This document shows, piece by piece, positions 47,485 through 58,605 of a DNA stretch of 64,000 nucleotides. Below the pieces are notes generated by a model. The model did no database searches, was not told where the DNA came from, and saw only the letters and a program-made list of their open reading frames with translations. Position numbers and translations under genes: made by a program. The stretch's first letter is position 1. The number at the start of each line of letters is the position of its first letter. The DNA is from Erinaceus europaeus. Lineage: Eukaryota > Chordata > Mammalia > Eulipotyphla > Erinaceidae. The stretch is from assembly GCF_950295315.1 (NCBI RefSeq), contig NC_080164.1, positions 56,869,296 through 56,933,295 on the forward strand, written 5' to 3'.

Positions 47485-48428
47485 AGGAAAAGAGTCCAGC
47501 TAAAAGCTCCCCAAAGGGTGAAGAACAAAATAATGAGTTCAACATCCAAACTCTAGCTAAGGAAATAATCACAGGAGTGAGTAAACAGTTTCAAAGAAAT
47601 GTAATCAGAAATACAGGAACAACAAATGAGACTCTGGAAGAAAGCACTAATTATCTCAAGGTTATTAGAGAGCTGAAAGCTGAAATAGCTGAGCTAAGAA
47701 CACAACTAGCTGAACAAGCTAAACAGTATCAGAAAATGGTAACAAAATAGATGAACTCCAGAAAACAGTAGAGGGCAGAGAGAATAGAATCAAGGAGGCT
47801 GAAGACAGAATTAGCAAGATTGAGGACAAATTAGAGACAACTAAAAAAGAAGAAAGAGATCTCAAAAAGAGATTAAGAGATGCTGAAAACAACAACAATA
47901 GATAAAAGTCCTATGGGATGACTTCAAAAGAAACAATATATGCATTATTGGCTTGCCAGAGGAAGAAAGAGAGGGAGAGGAAGAAAGCATTCTTCAGGGG
48001 CCATAATAACTGAAAACTTCTCTAGTCTAGACAACATCAAAGACATAAAGATTCAAGAAGCCCAGAGGATCCCAAACAGAATTAACCCAGACTTAAAGAC
48101 AGCAAGACACATCATACTTAGAATGGAAAGGAATAAGGATAAAGAAAGGATCCTGAAGGCTGCAAGAGAAAAACAAAGAGTCACCTACAGAGGAAAACCC
48201 ATAAGATTAGCAGCGAAATTCTCCACACAAACACTACAGTCCAGAAGAGAATGGCAAGATACCTGTCAAGTGCTCAATGAGAAAGGCTTTCAACCAACAA
48301 TACTATATCCTGCTAGACTGTCATTCAGACAAGATGGAGGCATCAAAACCTTCTCAGACAAGCAACAGTTGAAGGAATCAACTATCACCAAGCCTGCCCT
48401 GAAAGAAGTTCTGAAAGGTCTTCTATAA
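47485..48428 (+). pseudogene. L1 ORF1 (RNA-binding protein) remnant
   Basis: ORF1p is the trimeric RNA-binding chaperone of L1. The N-terminal coiled coil is visible as short frames (AELRTQLAEQAKQYQK near 47690-47750), broken by stops at about 47748 and 47903. The C-terminal part is open at 47940-48428 and shows IQEAQRIPNRINP, HIILRMERNKDKERIL, KAAREKQRVTYRGKPIRL, LQSRREWQDTCQVL and PALKEVLKGLL, the standard ORF1p RRM/CTD order. Not functional because of the upstream stops. Confidence 0.88.
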
Positions 48429-48443
48429 ATAGTCAGACCACCA

Positions 48444-48738
48444 TGTTGTTAAAGTTCGGAGGCTCCCACAGGCCAGGCTAGCGTCGCAGCGGTAGACAGA
48501 GACAGAGACTTGGGGACACACGGCTGGGCTGAGAAGCTGCAGTTTAATCTTTATTCACGAACAGGCAAATCACCACACCATGTGCTTCACCATCATTCTC
48601 CCACTGCTGCTGCTGGAACTCTGGACATCTTTAGCATAGGGGGCGGGGAGAAAGCGGGGTGTGAAACTAGCAAGGGCCAAACCAATTCTCTCAGAGGTCG
48701 GGGGGAAGGGGAGCAAACCAATATGAAACATACCAACA
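48444..48738 (-). mobile_element. Solo LTR of the TGTTGG family (295 bp)
   Basis: On the minus strand it begins TGTTGGTATGTTTCATATTGG at 48738 and ends ...TTTAACAACA at 48444, with GAATAAAG at about 48560. CCACCA at 48438-48443 and 48739-48744 is an exact 6-bp duplication. A solo LTR usually results from recombination between the two LTRs of a provirus. Confidence 0.93.
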
Positions 48739-48771
48739 CCACCATAAATAGGTCATATGTCAGAACACTCT

Positions 48772-51543
48772 AAAACTCTACAAGAATGGCGTTAAAATAT
48801 CTTCAATCTTTGATATCAGTAAATTGTCAATGACCTGAATTCACCTATTAAAAGACACAGAGAAGGAAGATGGATCAGAAAACACAACCCAACAATATGC
48901 TGTCTACAGGAAACCCACCTAACTCAACAAGACAAACACAGACTTAAAGTGAAAGGATGGAAAACTATCATACAAGCCAATGGCCCACAAAAAAGGGCAG
49001 GAACAGCTATTCTCATATCTGACACGATAGACATTAAAATAGATAAGATTAAAAAAGGAATGGACACTACATAATGCTCAGAGGATTAGTCAATGAAGAG
49101 GACTTAACAATTATTAACATTATTAACATCTATGCACCCAATGAGAAGCCATCTAAATACAACAAACATCTACTGAAAGACCTACAGAAATATATTAACA
49201 GCAACACAGTCATAGTAGGGGACTTCAACACCCCACTCTCTCAACTTGACAGATCATCCAAGCAGAAAATCAATAAAGACATAAGGGAGTTAAATGAAGA
49301 GATAGATAAACTAGAACTGTTGGATATTTTCAGAGTCATTCATTCCAAGAAACTGGAATACACATTTTATTCAAATCCACATGGGTCATTCTCAAGAACA
49401 GACCATATGTTAGGCCACAAGGACAAATTCAAGAGCACTGAAATCATCCCAAGCATCTTCTCAGACCACAGTGGAATTAAACTAAAACTTAACAATCAAC
49501 AAAAGACTAGTAATAGTCCCAAAATGTGGAAGCTCAACAGCACACTTCTGAACAACTTCTGGGTCAAAGAGGAAATAAGGGAAGAAATCAAAATGTTTCA
49601 AGAGTTCAATGAAAACGAAGACACAAGCTATCAAAATATTTGGGACACAGCTAAGGCAGTACTGAGAGGGAAGTTCATAGCTATACAAGCACACATTAGG
49701 AAACAAGAAAAAGCACAAATAAACAGCCTGATTGCACATCTTAAAGACCTAGAATAAGAACAATGGAACCCTAAAGCAACCAGAAGGACAGAAATCACTA
49801 AAGTTAGGGCAGAAATAAATAACACTGAGAATAAGAAAACCATACAAAAGATCAATAAAAGTAAATGTTGGTTCTTCGAAAGAGTGAACAAAATCCATAA
49901 ACCTTTAGCCAGACGCACAAAACCAAAAAGGGAGAAAACCCAAATAAATTGGATACTAAATGAAAGAGGAGATATCACAACAGACACTGCAGAAATTCAA
50001 CATATCATGTGAGGCTTCTATGAACAACTATATGCCACCAAGCTAGAGAACCTGGAAGAAATGGACGATTTCCTAGATACCTACCAACTTCCAAAACTAA
50101 GTCAAGAGGAAGTGGATAACATGAACAGGCCCATCACAGCTAATGTAATTGAAACAGTTATGAAAAATCTCCCCAAAAATAAAAGTCCTGGACCAGATGG
50201 TTTTACAAATGAATTCTACAAAACCTTTAAAGAACTAATGCCTCTACTTTTAAAAGTCTTCCAGAAGATTGAAGACGCTGGAGTACTCCCTGCCAGCTTC
50301 TATGCAGCCAACATCACTCTGATACCAAAAGCAGACAGGGACACAACCAAAAAAGAAAACTACAGACCAATATCTATCTATTTCTGGAACCAGAAAAGAC
50401 CTAGAATTGCCAAAACAATCTTGAGAAAAAAGAACAGAACCGGAGGCATCACACTCCCAGATCTCAAATTGTATTGTAGGGCCATTGGCATCAAAACTGC
50501 TTGGTACTGGAACATGAATAGACACACTGACCAGTCAAATAGAATTGAGAGCCCAGAAGTGAGCCCCCACACCTGTGGACATCTAATACTTGACAAAGGG
50601 GCCCAGACTACTAAATTAGGAAAGCAGAATCTCTTCAACAAATGGTGTTGGAAACAATGGGTTGAAACATACAGAAGAATGAAACTGAACCACTGAATTT
50701 CACCAAATACAAAAGTAAATTCCAAGTGGATCAAAGACTTGGATGTTAGACCAGAAACTATCAGATACTTAGAGGAAAATATTGGCAGAACTCTTTTCCG
50801 CATACATTTTAAAGACATCTTCAATGAAGTGAATCCATTTACAAAGAAGACTAAGGCATGTATAAACTTATGGGACTACATCAAATTAAAAAGCTTCTTC
50901 ACAGCAAAAGAAACCATTACCCAAACCAAGAGACCTCTCACAGAATGGGAGAAGATCTTTACATGCCATACATCAGACAAGAGTTTAATAACCAACATAT
51001 ATAAAGAGCTTGCCAAATGTAACAACAAGACAGCAAATAACCCCATCAAAAAATGGGCAGAGGACATGGACAGAATATTCACCACAGAAGAGATCCAAAA
51101 GGCTGAGAAACACATGAAAAAATGCTCCAAGTCTCTGATTGGCAGAGAAATGCAAATAAAGACAACAATGAGATACCACTCACTCCTATGAGAATGTCAT
51201 ACATCAGAAAAGGTAACAGCAGCAAGTGCTGGAGTGTGGGGTCAAAGGAACCCTCCTGCACTGCTGGTGGGAATGTAGATTGGTCCAACCTCTGTGGAGA
51301 ACAGTCTTGAAAACTCTCAGAAGGCTAGAAATGGACCTACCCTATGATCTTGCAATTCCTCTTCTGGCGATATATACTAAAGAACCCAACACATCCATCC
51401 AAAAAGATCTGTGTACACATATGTTCTTAGTAGCACAATTTGTAATAGCCAAAACCTGGAAGCAACCCGGGTGTCAAACAACAGATGAATGGCTAAGTAA
51501 GTTGTCATATATATATATACAATGGAATAAAACTCAGCTGTGA
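48772..51543 (+). pseudogene. L1 ORF2 (endonuclease-reverse transcriptase) remnant
   Basis: ORF2p nicks target DNA and reverse-transcribes the L1 RNA. The endonuclease part is seen as [52 protein letters not shown] and a catalytic-type SDHSGIKL (49074-49757 is open). A degraded stretch follows, then 50061-50375 gives [20 protein letters not shown] and ENYRPIS. At about 50376 the frame jumps straight to [14 protein letters not shown], so the RT core with its FADD active site is missing. The C-terminus continues with [25 protein letters not shown], a frameshift near 51184, and [12 protein letters not shown] and KTWKQPGCQTTDEWL to 51543. Confidence 0.92.
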
Positions 51544-51833
51544 AAAATGGTTACTTACCGTTTTTAGCTGATCTTGGATGGACCTTGAAAAATTCATGTT
51601 AAGTTAAATAAGTCAGAATCAGAAGAATGAATATGGGATGATCTCACTCTCAGGCAGAAGTTGAAAAACAAGATCAGAAGAAAAAAAAAAAAAAAACAGG
51701 TAGAACCTGAAATGGAATTGTCGAATTGCACCAAAGTAAAAGACTCTGGGGTGGGGAGGATACAGGTCCAAGAAGGATGACAGAGGACCTAGTGGGGGTT
51801 TTATTGTTATATGGGAAACTGGGGAATGTTATG

Positions 51834-52194
51834 TGTTGGTATGCTTCTGGATTCTGCTTCTAAGACCCCTTCTGTTTCATTGGTTTAATCCCCCCTGCTT
51901 GGCACTGTATTCTATTTACATAACCACTGTTAACTAAGCACCCCCTGCCTCCGGGACATTGGTTTAATCCTCACTGGTTCGTGCTTTTAACTTCTCCCCA
52001 CCCCTTATCATATGTACTTCCTTGTTACTGATTCTTCTCTCTCAGGAGAGAGGCAGGGGAGAATTTTGTTGTGATTAGAAGAGATTAGATTGTTGAACTG
52101 CATCCCCACTTGTCAATAAAGAGATACTGCTTCCCAGCTCAGCCATGAGTCCCTGGTCATCTCTCTCTCTCCCGCCCATGAAGCTAGCACGACA
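51834..52194 (+). repeat. 5' LTR (361 bp)
   Basis: TGTTGGTATGCTTCTGG start, CCCACCCCTTATCATA promoter-side region, CAATAAAGAG polyadenylation signal at about 52116 and a CTAGCACGACA end. Confidence 0.93.
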
Positions 52195-52197
52195 AAA

Positions 52198-52215
52198 TGG
52201 TACCCGATCAGGGAC
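52198..52215 (+). promoter_or_regulatory. Primer-binding site, tRNA-Lys3-like
   Basis: TGGTACCCGATCAGGGAC lies 3 bp after the LTR. It differs at three bases from TGGCGCCCGAACAGGGAC; two of them fall in a CG-rich step prone to decay. Confidence 0.75.
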
Positions 52216-52389
52216 ATGAATCTCAGCTCCATACACATGCATTAGATCAAAGGAGACCAGATAAGTAAAGCCACCATGGCCTACCTTTCTACTTATGAAG
52301 AGGTTTCCAAAAGCCTCTAACCTTTCTTCATGAGACAGTTTCTCTGTCTTTGGAACATTTTGCTCTGGGCCACACTTTGGTTCCATCTG

Positions 52390-52762
52390 CCACCCACCTA
52401 CCGGAGTCTGCTTGCCGCAGCGGGGTGCAGGGTGCTGGGCGTGGGCTCCCTCCATGCTGCTTGGCTTCTGGGGGCAGGGTGGCAGGCACGGTGGACAGGG
52501 CTGCGGCCCATCCCGCCCCCTGCCCCGGGGCACCTCAGCCAGTGCCTTCTACATGGTTGTCCCGCCCGCCCGCCTTCCTGCTATGATGCCTGGGCAGATC
52601 CTGGACCCCTCAGTGACCACAGGCTCCCTGCCAGGACTGGGCCTCCTGCCTGGTATCCCCAGCTCGGCTCTGATGGCAGAGGAGCTGAAATACGCAGACA
52701 TCTGTGCAGTGATCACACCCCTGTAATTCCTGGAGGTGAAGTTGGACAAGAGGCCATCGCCG
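52390..52762 (+). pseudogene. JDP2: Captured JDP2 5' fragment
   Basis: JDP2 (Jun dimerization protein 2) is a nuclear bZIP repressor that pairs with Jun and AP-1 sites. A GC-rich leader of about 190 bp, unlike the AT-rich surroundings, leads to ATGATG at 52583. The frame gives DPSVTTGSLPGLG, IPSSAL, EELKYADI and, after a TAA at 52724, FLEVKLDKRP, matching the first 60 or so residues of JDP2 in order. Compared with the known protein, three residues are missing after EELKYADI and a stop replaces the histidine before FLEVK. The match ends at KRP; the basic region and leucine zipper are absent. The open frame extends upstream to 52412, giving 104 codons. The piece may lie within one exon, so mRNA or genomic origin cannot be told apart here. 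It lies in the same sense as the LTRs. Confidence 0.9.
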
Positions 52763-53116
52763 GACAACACACCCCCCAAAACCAATGATGTGACCTGGCA
52801 CAACCTAAAGAAACAGATCCACAGACTCCAAAGCTCACTCTCTACAGAAAAGTGGAATTCCGGTGGCTGACCTTCCCCATTGAGACAGATATGCAGCATT
52901 TCATCCCCTGCCATTTCTCCCCCTAGTCACCTACTTTGGACTGACATTTCTATTGGACTTGCTGGTTTACCCTTTGGACACTTTACACAATTTTACAGCA
53001 GATTCCTTCCCTTCATGCTGCTGGTTTCTCAAAGACTGACCACAGCAGTCCATGGAAGTTGCAGCCAGCAGCCTTGCAGATTCTATAGGCCACACCCCTC
53101 CCTCCTTGCTAGGTCC
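52763..53116 (+). other. Provirus interior of unknown origin
   Basis: After the JDP2 breakpoint the frame reads NDVTWHNLKKQIHRLQSS and then closes. I do not recognise this; it could be a viral remnant or a second host fragment. Confidence 0.5.
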
Positions 53117-53233
53117 TGCCCACAGAGGCAGGAAATGCCCATTGAGGCATGAAACACCCCCAGAGACAAGAGATGCCCACAGAGGCAGGAAACGTCCTTT
53201 AGCCTGATAGGCCTTGCCTGTTGAGGCAAGAAA
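53117..53233 (+). repeat. 19-bp tandem repeats in the provirus interior
   Basis: TGCCCACAGAGGCAGGAAA-type units start at 53117, 53136, 53155 and 53174 with exact 19-bp spacing; a related unit stands at 53215. Degenerate between copies. Confidence 0.85.
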
Positions 53234-53380
53234 CGCCCCCCTCAGGCCTCCCCTTGGCATCACACTGGTTCTTGCTGCTCTCTTACTTGTTCCTCCATGT
53301 CTTGTGCCAGTTCTTTTGAAAATGCCTATATGATATAGGTTTCTGTTCACCCCACACTCCTGATACCATGGCCATTAGTT

Positions 53381-53395
53381 AAAAAGAAAGGGGGA
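53381..53395 (+). promoter_or_regulatory. Polypurine tract
   Basis: AAAAAGAAAGGGGGA lies just before the 3' LTR, the expected place for plus-strand priming. Confidence 0.88.
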
Positions 53396-53397
53396 AT

Positions 53398-53758
53398 TGT
53401 TGGTATGCTTTTGGATTCTGCTTCTAAGACCCCCTTCTGTTTCATTGGTTTAATCCCCTCTGCTTGACACTGTATTCTATTTACATAACCACTGTTAACT
53501 AAGCAACCCCCTGCCTCTGGGACATTGGTTTAATCCTCACTGGTTCGTGCTTTTTCCTTCTCCCCGCCCCCTATCGTATGTACTTCCTTGTTCCTGATTC
53601 TTATGCCTCAGGAGAGAGGCAGGACAGAATTGTGTTGTGATTAGAAGAGATTAGATTGTTGAACCACATCCCTGCTCATCAATAAAGAGATACTGCTTCC
53701 CAGCTCAGCCATGAGTCCTTGGTCATCTCTCTCTCCCACCTGCAAAGCTAGCACAACA
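53398..53758 (+). repeat. 3' LTR (361 bp)
   Basis: Same length and layout as the 5' LTR, with CAATAAAGAG at about 53680 and an AGCACAACA end. Confidence 0.93.
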
Positions 53759-53859
53759 GTTACGCATGCAAAAACTATTGTATTTACTGTTGAATGTAAA
53801 ACATTAATTCATATATATATATATATATATACCTTGAAGGCCAAGATATCCCATCCCAC

Positions 53860-54435
53860 TGTTTCCTGTTGCAACATGATATAACCACTATGGAAAAATA
53901 GTTTGGAGGTTGCTTAAAATATGAAAACTAGAACTACTAAAAAGTTAGTATTCCTATGTCTGTTATGTCAAAATAACCAAGATGTGGCAACACCTAAGTT
54001 TTCATTGGTGGTTGAATGGATAAAGAAAATATGGAAATAGGTAAAGATAGAACCAGGTTGGGGTTATGGATCAACCTGCCAATGCCTATGTCCAGCAGAG
54101 AAGCAATTACAGAAACTAGAACTCCCACCTTCTGCAACCACAAAAGAACTTTAGTCTCAGAGGGGTAACAAAAGGGGAATTAAACTAAAAGGCTCTGTAT
54201 CCCCAGACTCTACTAGGACCCAAAGCATTTGTCACCAGGAATCTTATTGTTTTGGCATCAATGAAAGGAAAGTGAATATGGATAGTTTCAATTATCTAAG
54301 AACAGGCATGGTTTTGATTATCTGAGAGATAATAGGGGGAAAAAAGAAAGCCACTTGGAAGTAGTAATAGGTGTACGGGTGCACTAGAAAGGAAATGAAG
54401 GTAGGACCTTTGAAAAAATGAGGGGGAGATCTACT

Positions 54436-54475
<40 letters not shown>

Positions 54476-55060
54476 GGAGAAAGGAAAGGGAGGGAGAGAA
54501 AGAGAGAGAGAGAGAGAGAGCCCATATCAGTGACCTTGGGAGAGCTACTGTAGTTTCCAATGGAGGATGAGACACATAACTCTGGTGGTGAGAACTGTAT
54601 GGAAGTTGGAAGTATGCCCCTATTACCTTACAATTTTGTAAATCAATATTAAATATCTAATAAGAAAGAAAAAAAGAAAGGAAATATAGCAATACCATAT
54701 GGAGGAATATTATTTAGTCTTTAAAAAAGAAGGAAATCTTGCAATATTTGACAACATGGAAGGACCTTAAGAACTTTATTCTAAGTGAAACAAGCCAGTC
54801 ACAGAAAGACAAATATTTTTTTATTTCATTTACATGAAATATCTAAAATTGTCACTTATAAAATCAGAGTAGAATCGTGGTTGCCAGGGCCTGAGGGGAG
54901 GGTAAATTGGAAAATTGCTTATCAAGGGGCAGGAAGTTTCAGCTACATAAGCTCAAGAGATTTGCTGTATAATATTGTACCTATGGCTAACAATATATTA
55001 TTGTTAAACACACACACACACATGCACTTAAAACTTATTTAAAAGATTCATTCCATCCAT
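53860..55060 (+). mobile_element. Old L1 3' end (L1MA-like), split by family X
   Basis: 53860-54038 has ACTATGGAAAAATAGTTTGG and AACCAAGATGTGGCAACACC. The line resumes at about 54678 with CCATATGGAGGAATATTATT, ACAACATGGAAGGACCTTAA, AAACAAGCCAGTCACAGAAA and TGGTTGCCAGGGCCTGAGG, then a CA tail near 55010. This is the 3' order of old eutherian L1s. Confidence 0.8.
54039..54677 (+). mobile_element. Family X retroposon with internal microsatellites
   Basis: ATGGATCAACCTGCCAATGC and the ATTACCTTACAATTTTG end match family X; GGAAATA on both sides is the target duplication. It contains (GATA)n at about 54438-54475 and (GA)n at 54498-54520. Confidence 0.75.
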
Positions 55061-56969
55061 GTTCAGACTTCTTAACTGCACACAAAAGGGAAAAATTTCT
55101 CAATAAAAATATGCACTGAAGTGATTGTTTAGGGTCGCATAAAGGAAAACCCTTTGTTTGCCCAGAGTAGATTGAAAATTCTTTCACTTTTTTGCATTCA
55201 TTTGTTTTTTATCATCTTCTCTGTTGGACTTTCTGTTTGTTGTCTACACCTGGAACTGCATTGAAAGACTGTCCCTGAGATAGGCATTCTCCCTTGGCCA
55301 CACTGCCAGGAGACAGCACCTTACTTGATGCTGACTCAGTGGGAGCCAAGTTTCCAGCAGACTACCAACTCACACCTGCAGAATTTGCAGGCACATCCGT
55401 TTTGCAAACACACAAAATGGGTAATTGGGCACACAAATGCCTATTTGCATTGCAATTTGGCATTTGTATACACAGTGATGGATTTTTTTTCATGTGCAAA
55501 TGTGGGAGATGCAAGTGCAAAATGGATGTCCTTAAAAAAGAAGGGGTGCCTTTAAAAGCATATATATCTTTTCAGAAACCTGCTGGAAATTTGAGGAGTG
55601 CCAGGAAAATAGGTAGGTACATAGATATGTTTTGCTTTTCCTCCTCATTCAGGGAAAGTTTTGATAGAATACAGTTCATTTGTTACTGTTTGAAAAGGGG
55701 CTGCTGCTTTTTTTTTTCCTAAATAGGCAGAGGAATATCTCTGTAATTTCTTTCACTGTAATAAAGACTTATCTAAAATATTATGGTTTCTACTAAATAT
55801 TAATACTTTTTATCTTGTGAAATGTGAGATGTTTCTACATTTTTAGAGTGTTCGTATTTTATAATGAGTGCCAAACACTGGTGACATGGGACCATTTGAA
55901 ACCTTGTTTTTTAAAAATCATTTTTAGAACTGATGCAGAATTAAAATAATGATTGTCCTTGTAAAGGAAATAGATGGAAGAGAATTCAGGTGTTTCAGCT
56001 CATTCCCTGGTTTCCTTGTTCATCTGTCCACCTGTGGTACATTCAGCCTCTCTGCTCACTGAAATCCCATCAAGAAAAGAAACTATGAGGACCTGCCTAA
56101 GAGTTCCCAGGTTGTGACCCAGAACTATACCTTTCTTTGTGGGCCACTGATGTATATATCTGTCTATTGTCCCTGGCTTTTCTGCTCTTGGTTACATCTT
56201 GGAGTTTCTGTTGTCTTCTGATGCTCACTGTAACTTTCAGGACCTTTTCTTTGTTCTTTTGGATGCTGACTTGTAATTCAGTTGTGGCTCATTTCTTCCT
56301 TTGTTTTGGCAGCACCAGTGAAGCTCTTTGAAATCAACTTCTAGAAGAGTTTGAGCAATGGCCAAGAGACTGTTCAGATGTGAACAACTAGGCTGTTAAT
56401 TAAGACTTTGTAGCTGGCTCTCCACTCCTGCTGAGCATTTCTACTTTTTTCTGAGCTCAGACACACTCATGACTTCCATTATTTCATCATGTTTGGCCTG
56501 TTTCATTGTGTCATTGTTATCTCTAACGTAATATGCCTAAAAATAGACCTGGTTTTCTCTTTCAGCCATTCTCTTTACATTTGACTTGCTGTCCTAATCC
56601 TTTTGAAGCCTCTATACCAACACTGATACCTTTCTTTGTTCTCAAGTGTCATCTAGCCTTATTAAATCTTCTTCTGAAATGTTCTAAGTCTTTTCTTTTT
56701 ACTACCACCACTCAGTCCACTTATGGCAGGATTTACTGTCTGAGGTTTCTTATTGCTTGGCCATTGCTTCATTAAATACATTCAATGTATTCATCTGATT
56801 ATGCATTAAATATATTTTATATTATGAGATCAAGTTCCAAGTCCTCATCATTACCACCAAGGGATATAGTCAACATTTCAACATTATTTTCCACAGAGGA
56901 TTTAAGTAATTCTTTAACAGTTTTTCCACTCTGTTTTTTTTTTCCTTCATTTGGTATTTATCTCTGCGG
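55061..56969. other. Unique non-coding sequence
   Basis: No gene. 55430-55540 has an imperfect palindrome with an octamer site (ATTTGCAT at 55443-55450) and repeated TGCAAATG-like words. Confidence 0.4.
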
Positions 56970-57173
56970 TAAAAAAAAAAAATTATCTTTATTTATTTAT
57001 TGGATAGATACAGTCAGAAATCAAAAGGGGGGATTTAAAGGGAGAGAGACACCTGCAGTACTGCTTCACCCCTCTTGAAACTTCCCCCCTGCTGGTGGGG
57101 ACTGGGGTCTCAAACCTGGATCCTTGTGCATTGTAACATATGTGCTCAAACAGGTGCGCCACTTCCTGGCTCC
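56970..57173 (-). mobile_element. tRNA-derived SINE, family A
   Basis: TTTATTTATTGGATAGATAC to GTGCGCCACTTCCTGGCTCC; flanking TCTCTGC(G/C) repeats fit a target duplication. Confidence 0.85.
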
Positions 57174-57329
57174 GTCTCTGCCTTTTTTTAATGTAGTTTT
57201 CCCAAGCTCCTCTTCATATTTATGTAACCTCCACACAAGGTTTACCAACTCTGAATCCTATAGCATCAAGATCTTTACCTTAATAGCTCTATGAACATCT
57301 TGAATTATTTTCTCATATCTTTTACTAGA

Positions 57330-57425
57330 CTAGAATTTCCTTAGGGATAATCATAATGCTTTATAATTTTATGTCATTTGCAGTACTTAGCACAGTGTTA
57401 GTCATAAGGCAAATGCTTATTTAAT
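57330..57425 (+). mobile_element. LINE L2 3' end (relic)
   Basis: AGTACTTAGCACAGTGTTAG then CAAATGCTTATTTAATATTGC. Confidence 0.55.
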
Positions 57426-58429
57426 ATTGCTTGACTTTGTTTGTCTTCCTATATCGGAGGGCTAGAGGTTAGAAAAGAAGACTGAAGAATTAGTAGTGGG
57501 GGAATGTCATGAGACTCCATTAAACACTCTCTATTTACAATGCTACATGCACGTCAGGTTATTATTATTGTTTTGTATTTGAACTCTGGATCCTCCCCTT
57601 TCCTCCTCCTCTGGAGTAACAAGGACCTAATAGGCTTCATGTATAAGTGCCTATTTTTATTAAAGACAAGTGTAATCTTTTGTAGACCAAATGTCCCTAT
57701 CATAAATGCTAGCAGAGAAAAATATTAGGACTCATTTATTTATGAACCTGTTAATAATGAGGTGCAGTTATGAAAAAAAAAAAGGCTTCCTCAGCAAAAG
57801 CTCCTGAACAAACAATGCACACTGGGGAAAAAGAAGCTAGTTAGCCTTCTTGACTTAGATAAAGCTATGGAAAAATGACAAGTGCCAGTAATTAGCGCAG
57901 CCTCTTCAACAAGATAACCCTATACATCTTTGTCTATTTCAATCACCAAAGACTCCGATTCAGTGTAAAATTAAACCTTGGATGCCATCAATTTCTGTTA
58001 ACCTCTTTATATTGTTCTCTGTTCATGCCTATGTGATAGATAGATTTTGTCATTTTATTAAATGATGACATCTCCACAGACATGTGACTTAAAATCTGTT
58101 TGCTTCTTTGCAAAGTATTCTTAATCATCTCTTGATGGTATTTTGCACAACTAGGGATCTGCCTTTATTCCTACATTCCATTGGTGAATGCCTAGTCTTT
58201 AGAGACTTGACAATTCTATTTGAGCTGCTCTGCATTTGGATTTGGGCTATTCACCCCAAAAGTGTTCTTTCCCAAATAATCTAGTTAGAATACTAGTTAA
58301 AGTCTGGATTCTGGACTAGGCTCTTTACTATATTCACAAATCTATTAAGAAAACTCTGATGTGGAGCATTTTTCTTCCCATATTTATCTATTTACTCACT
58401 TCCACCCTCCAACCTGATTTTAGTTTTTA
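57426..58429. other. Unique non-coding sequence
   Basis: No gene or clear repeat seen. Confidence 0.4.
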
Positions 58430-58605
58430 AAGATTAATTTTGTTTAGCTCATGATGAGACACACACACATACACATATGTACATATGTGCACAAGCCAGT
58501 GCAGCAGTCTGCCATATGCAGTGTTGGGACATCTGAACTCAGGACCTCAGGTTTCTAAGGCCCGAACTCTTAATACGACACCACCTCCTGAGATGCTCTC
58601 CAACT
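58430..58605 (-). mobile_element. tRNA-derived SINE, family B, diverged
   Basis: The minus strand gives CATCTCAGGAGGTGGTGTCG, a TTAAGAGTTCGGGCC stretch and GTCCTGAGTTCAGATG. Confidence 0.6.

Larger units (their letters stand above)
51834..53758 (+). mobile_element. Short LTR provirus carrying a JDP2 fragment
   Basis: Two 361-bp LTRs (51834-52194 and 53398-53758), both TG...CA, enclose a 1.2-kb interior. GTTATG before and GTTACG after are the target duplication, and the L1 3' region reads on across the empty site. A primer-binding site follows the left LTR and a purine tract precedes the right one, so all cis signals for reverse transcription are recognisable. I find no gag, pol or env motif. 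The LTRs differ at roughly 25-30 positions by eye, so the insertion is old. Confidence 0.92.
46600..53830 (+). mobile_element. LINE-1, nearly full length, with two LTR insertions and an RT deletion
   Basis: The order is 5' region (about 46600-47480), ORF1 remnant, ORF2 remnant and 3' region ending in AT-rich DNA near 53831. A solo LTR sits between ORF1 and ORF2, and a provirus splits the 3' region at GTTATG. The 5' boundary is uncertain by tens of bases. Confidence 0.85.

Noticed and set aside
52763..52860. Retroviral envelope fragment (LKKQIHRLQSS frame)
   Set aside because: The resemblance to a heptad region is too short; no cysteine motif or membrane segment follows.
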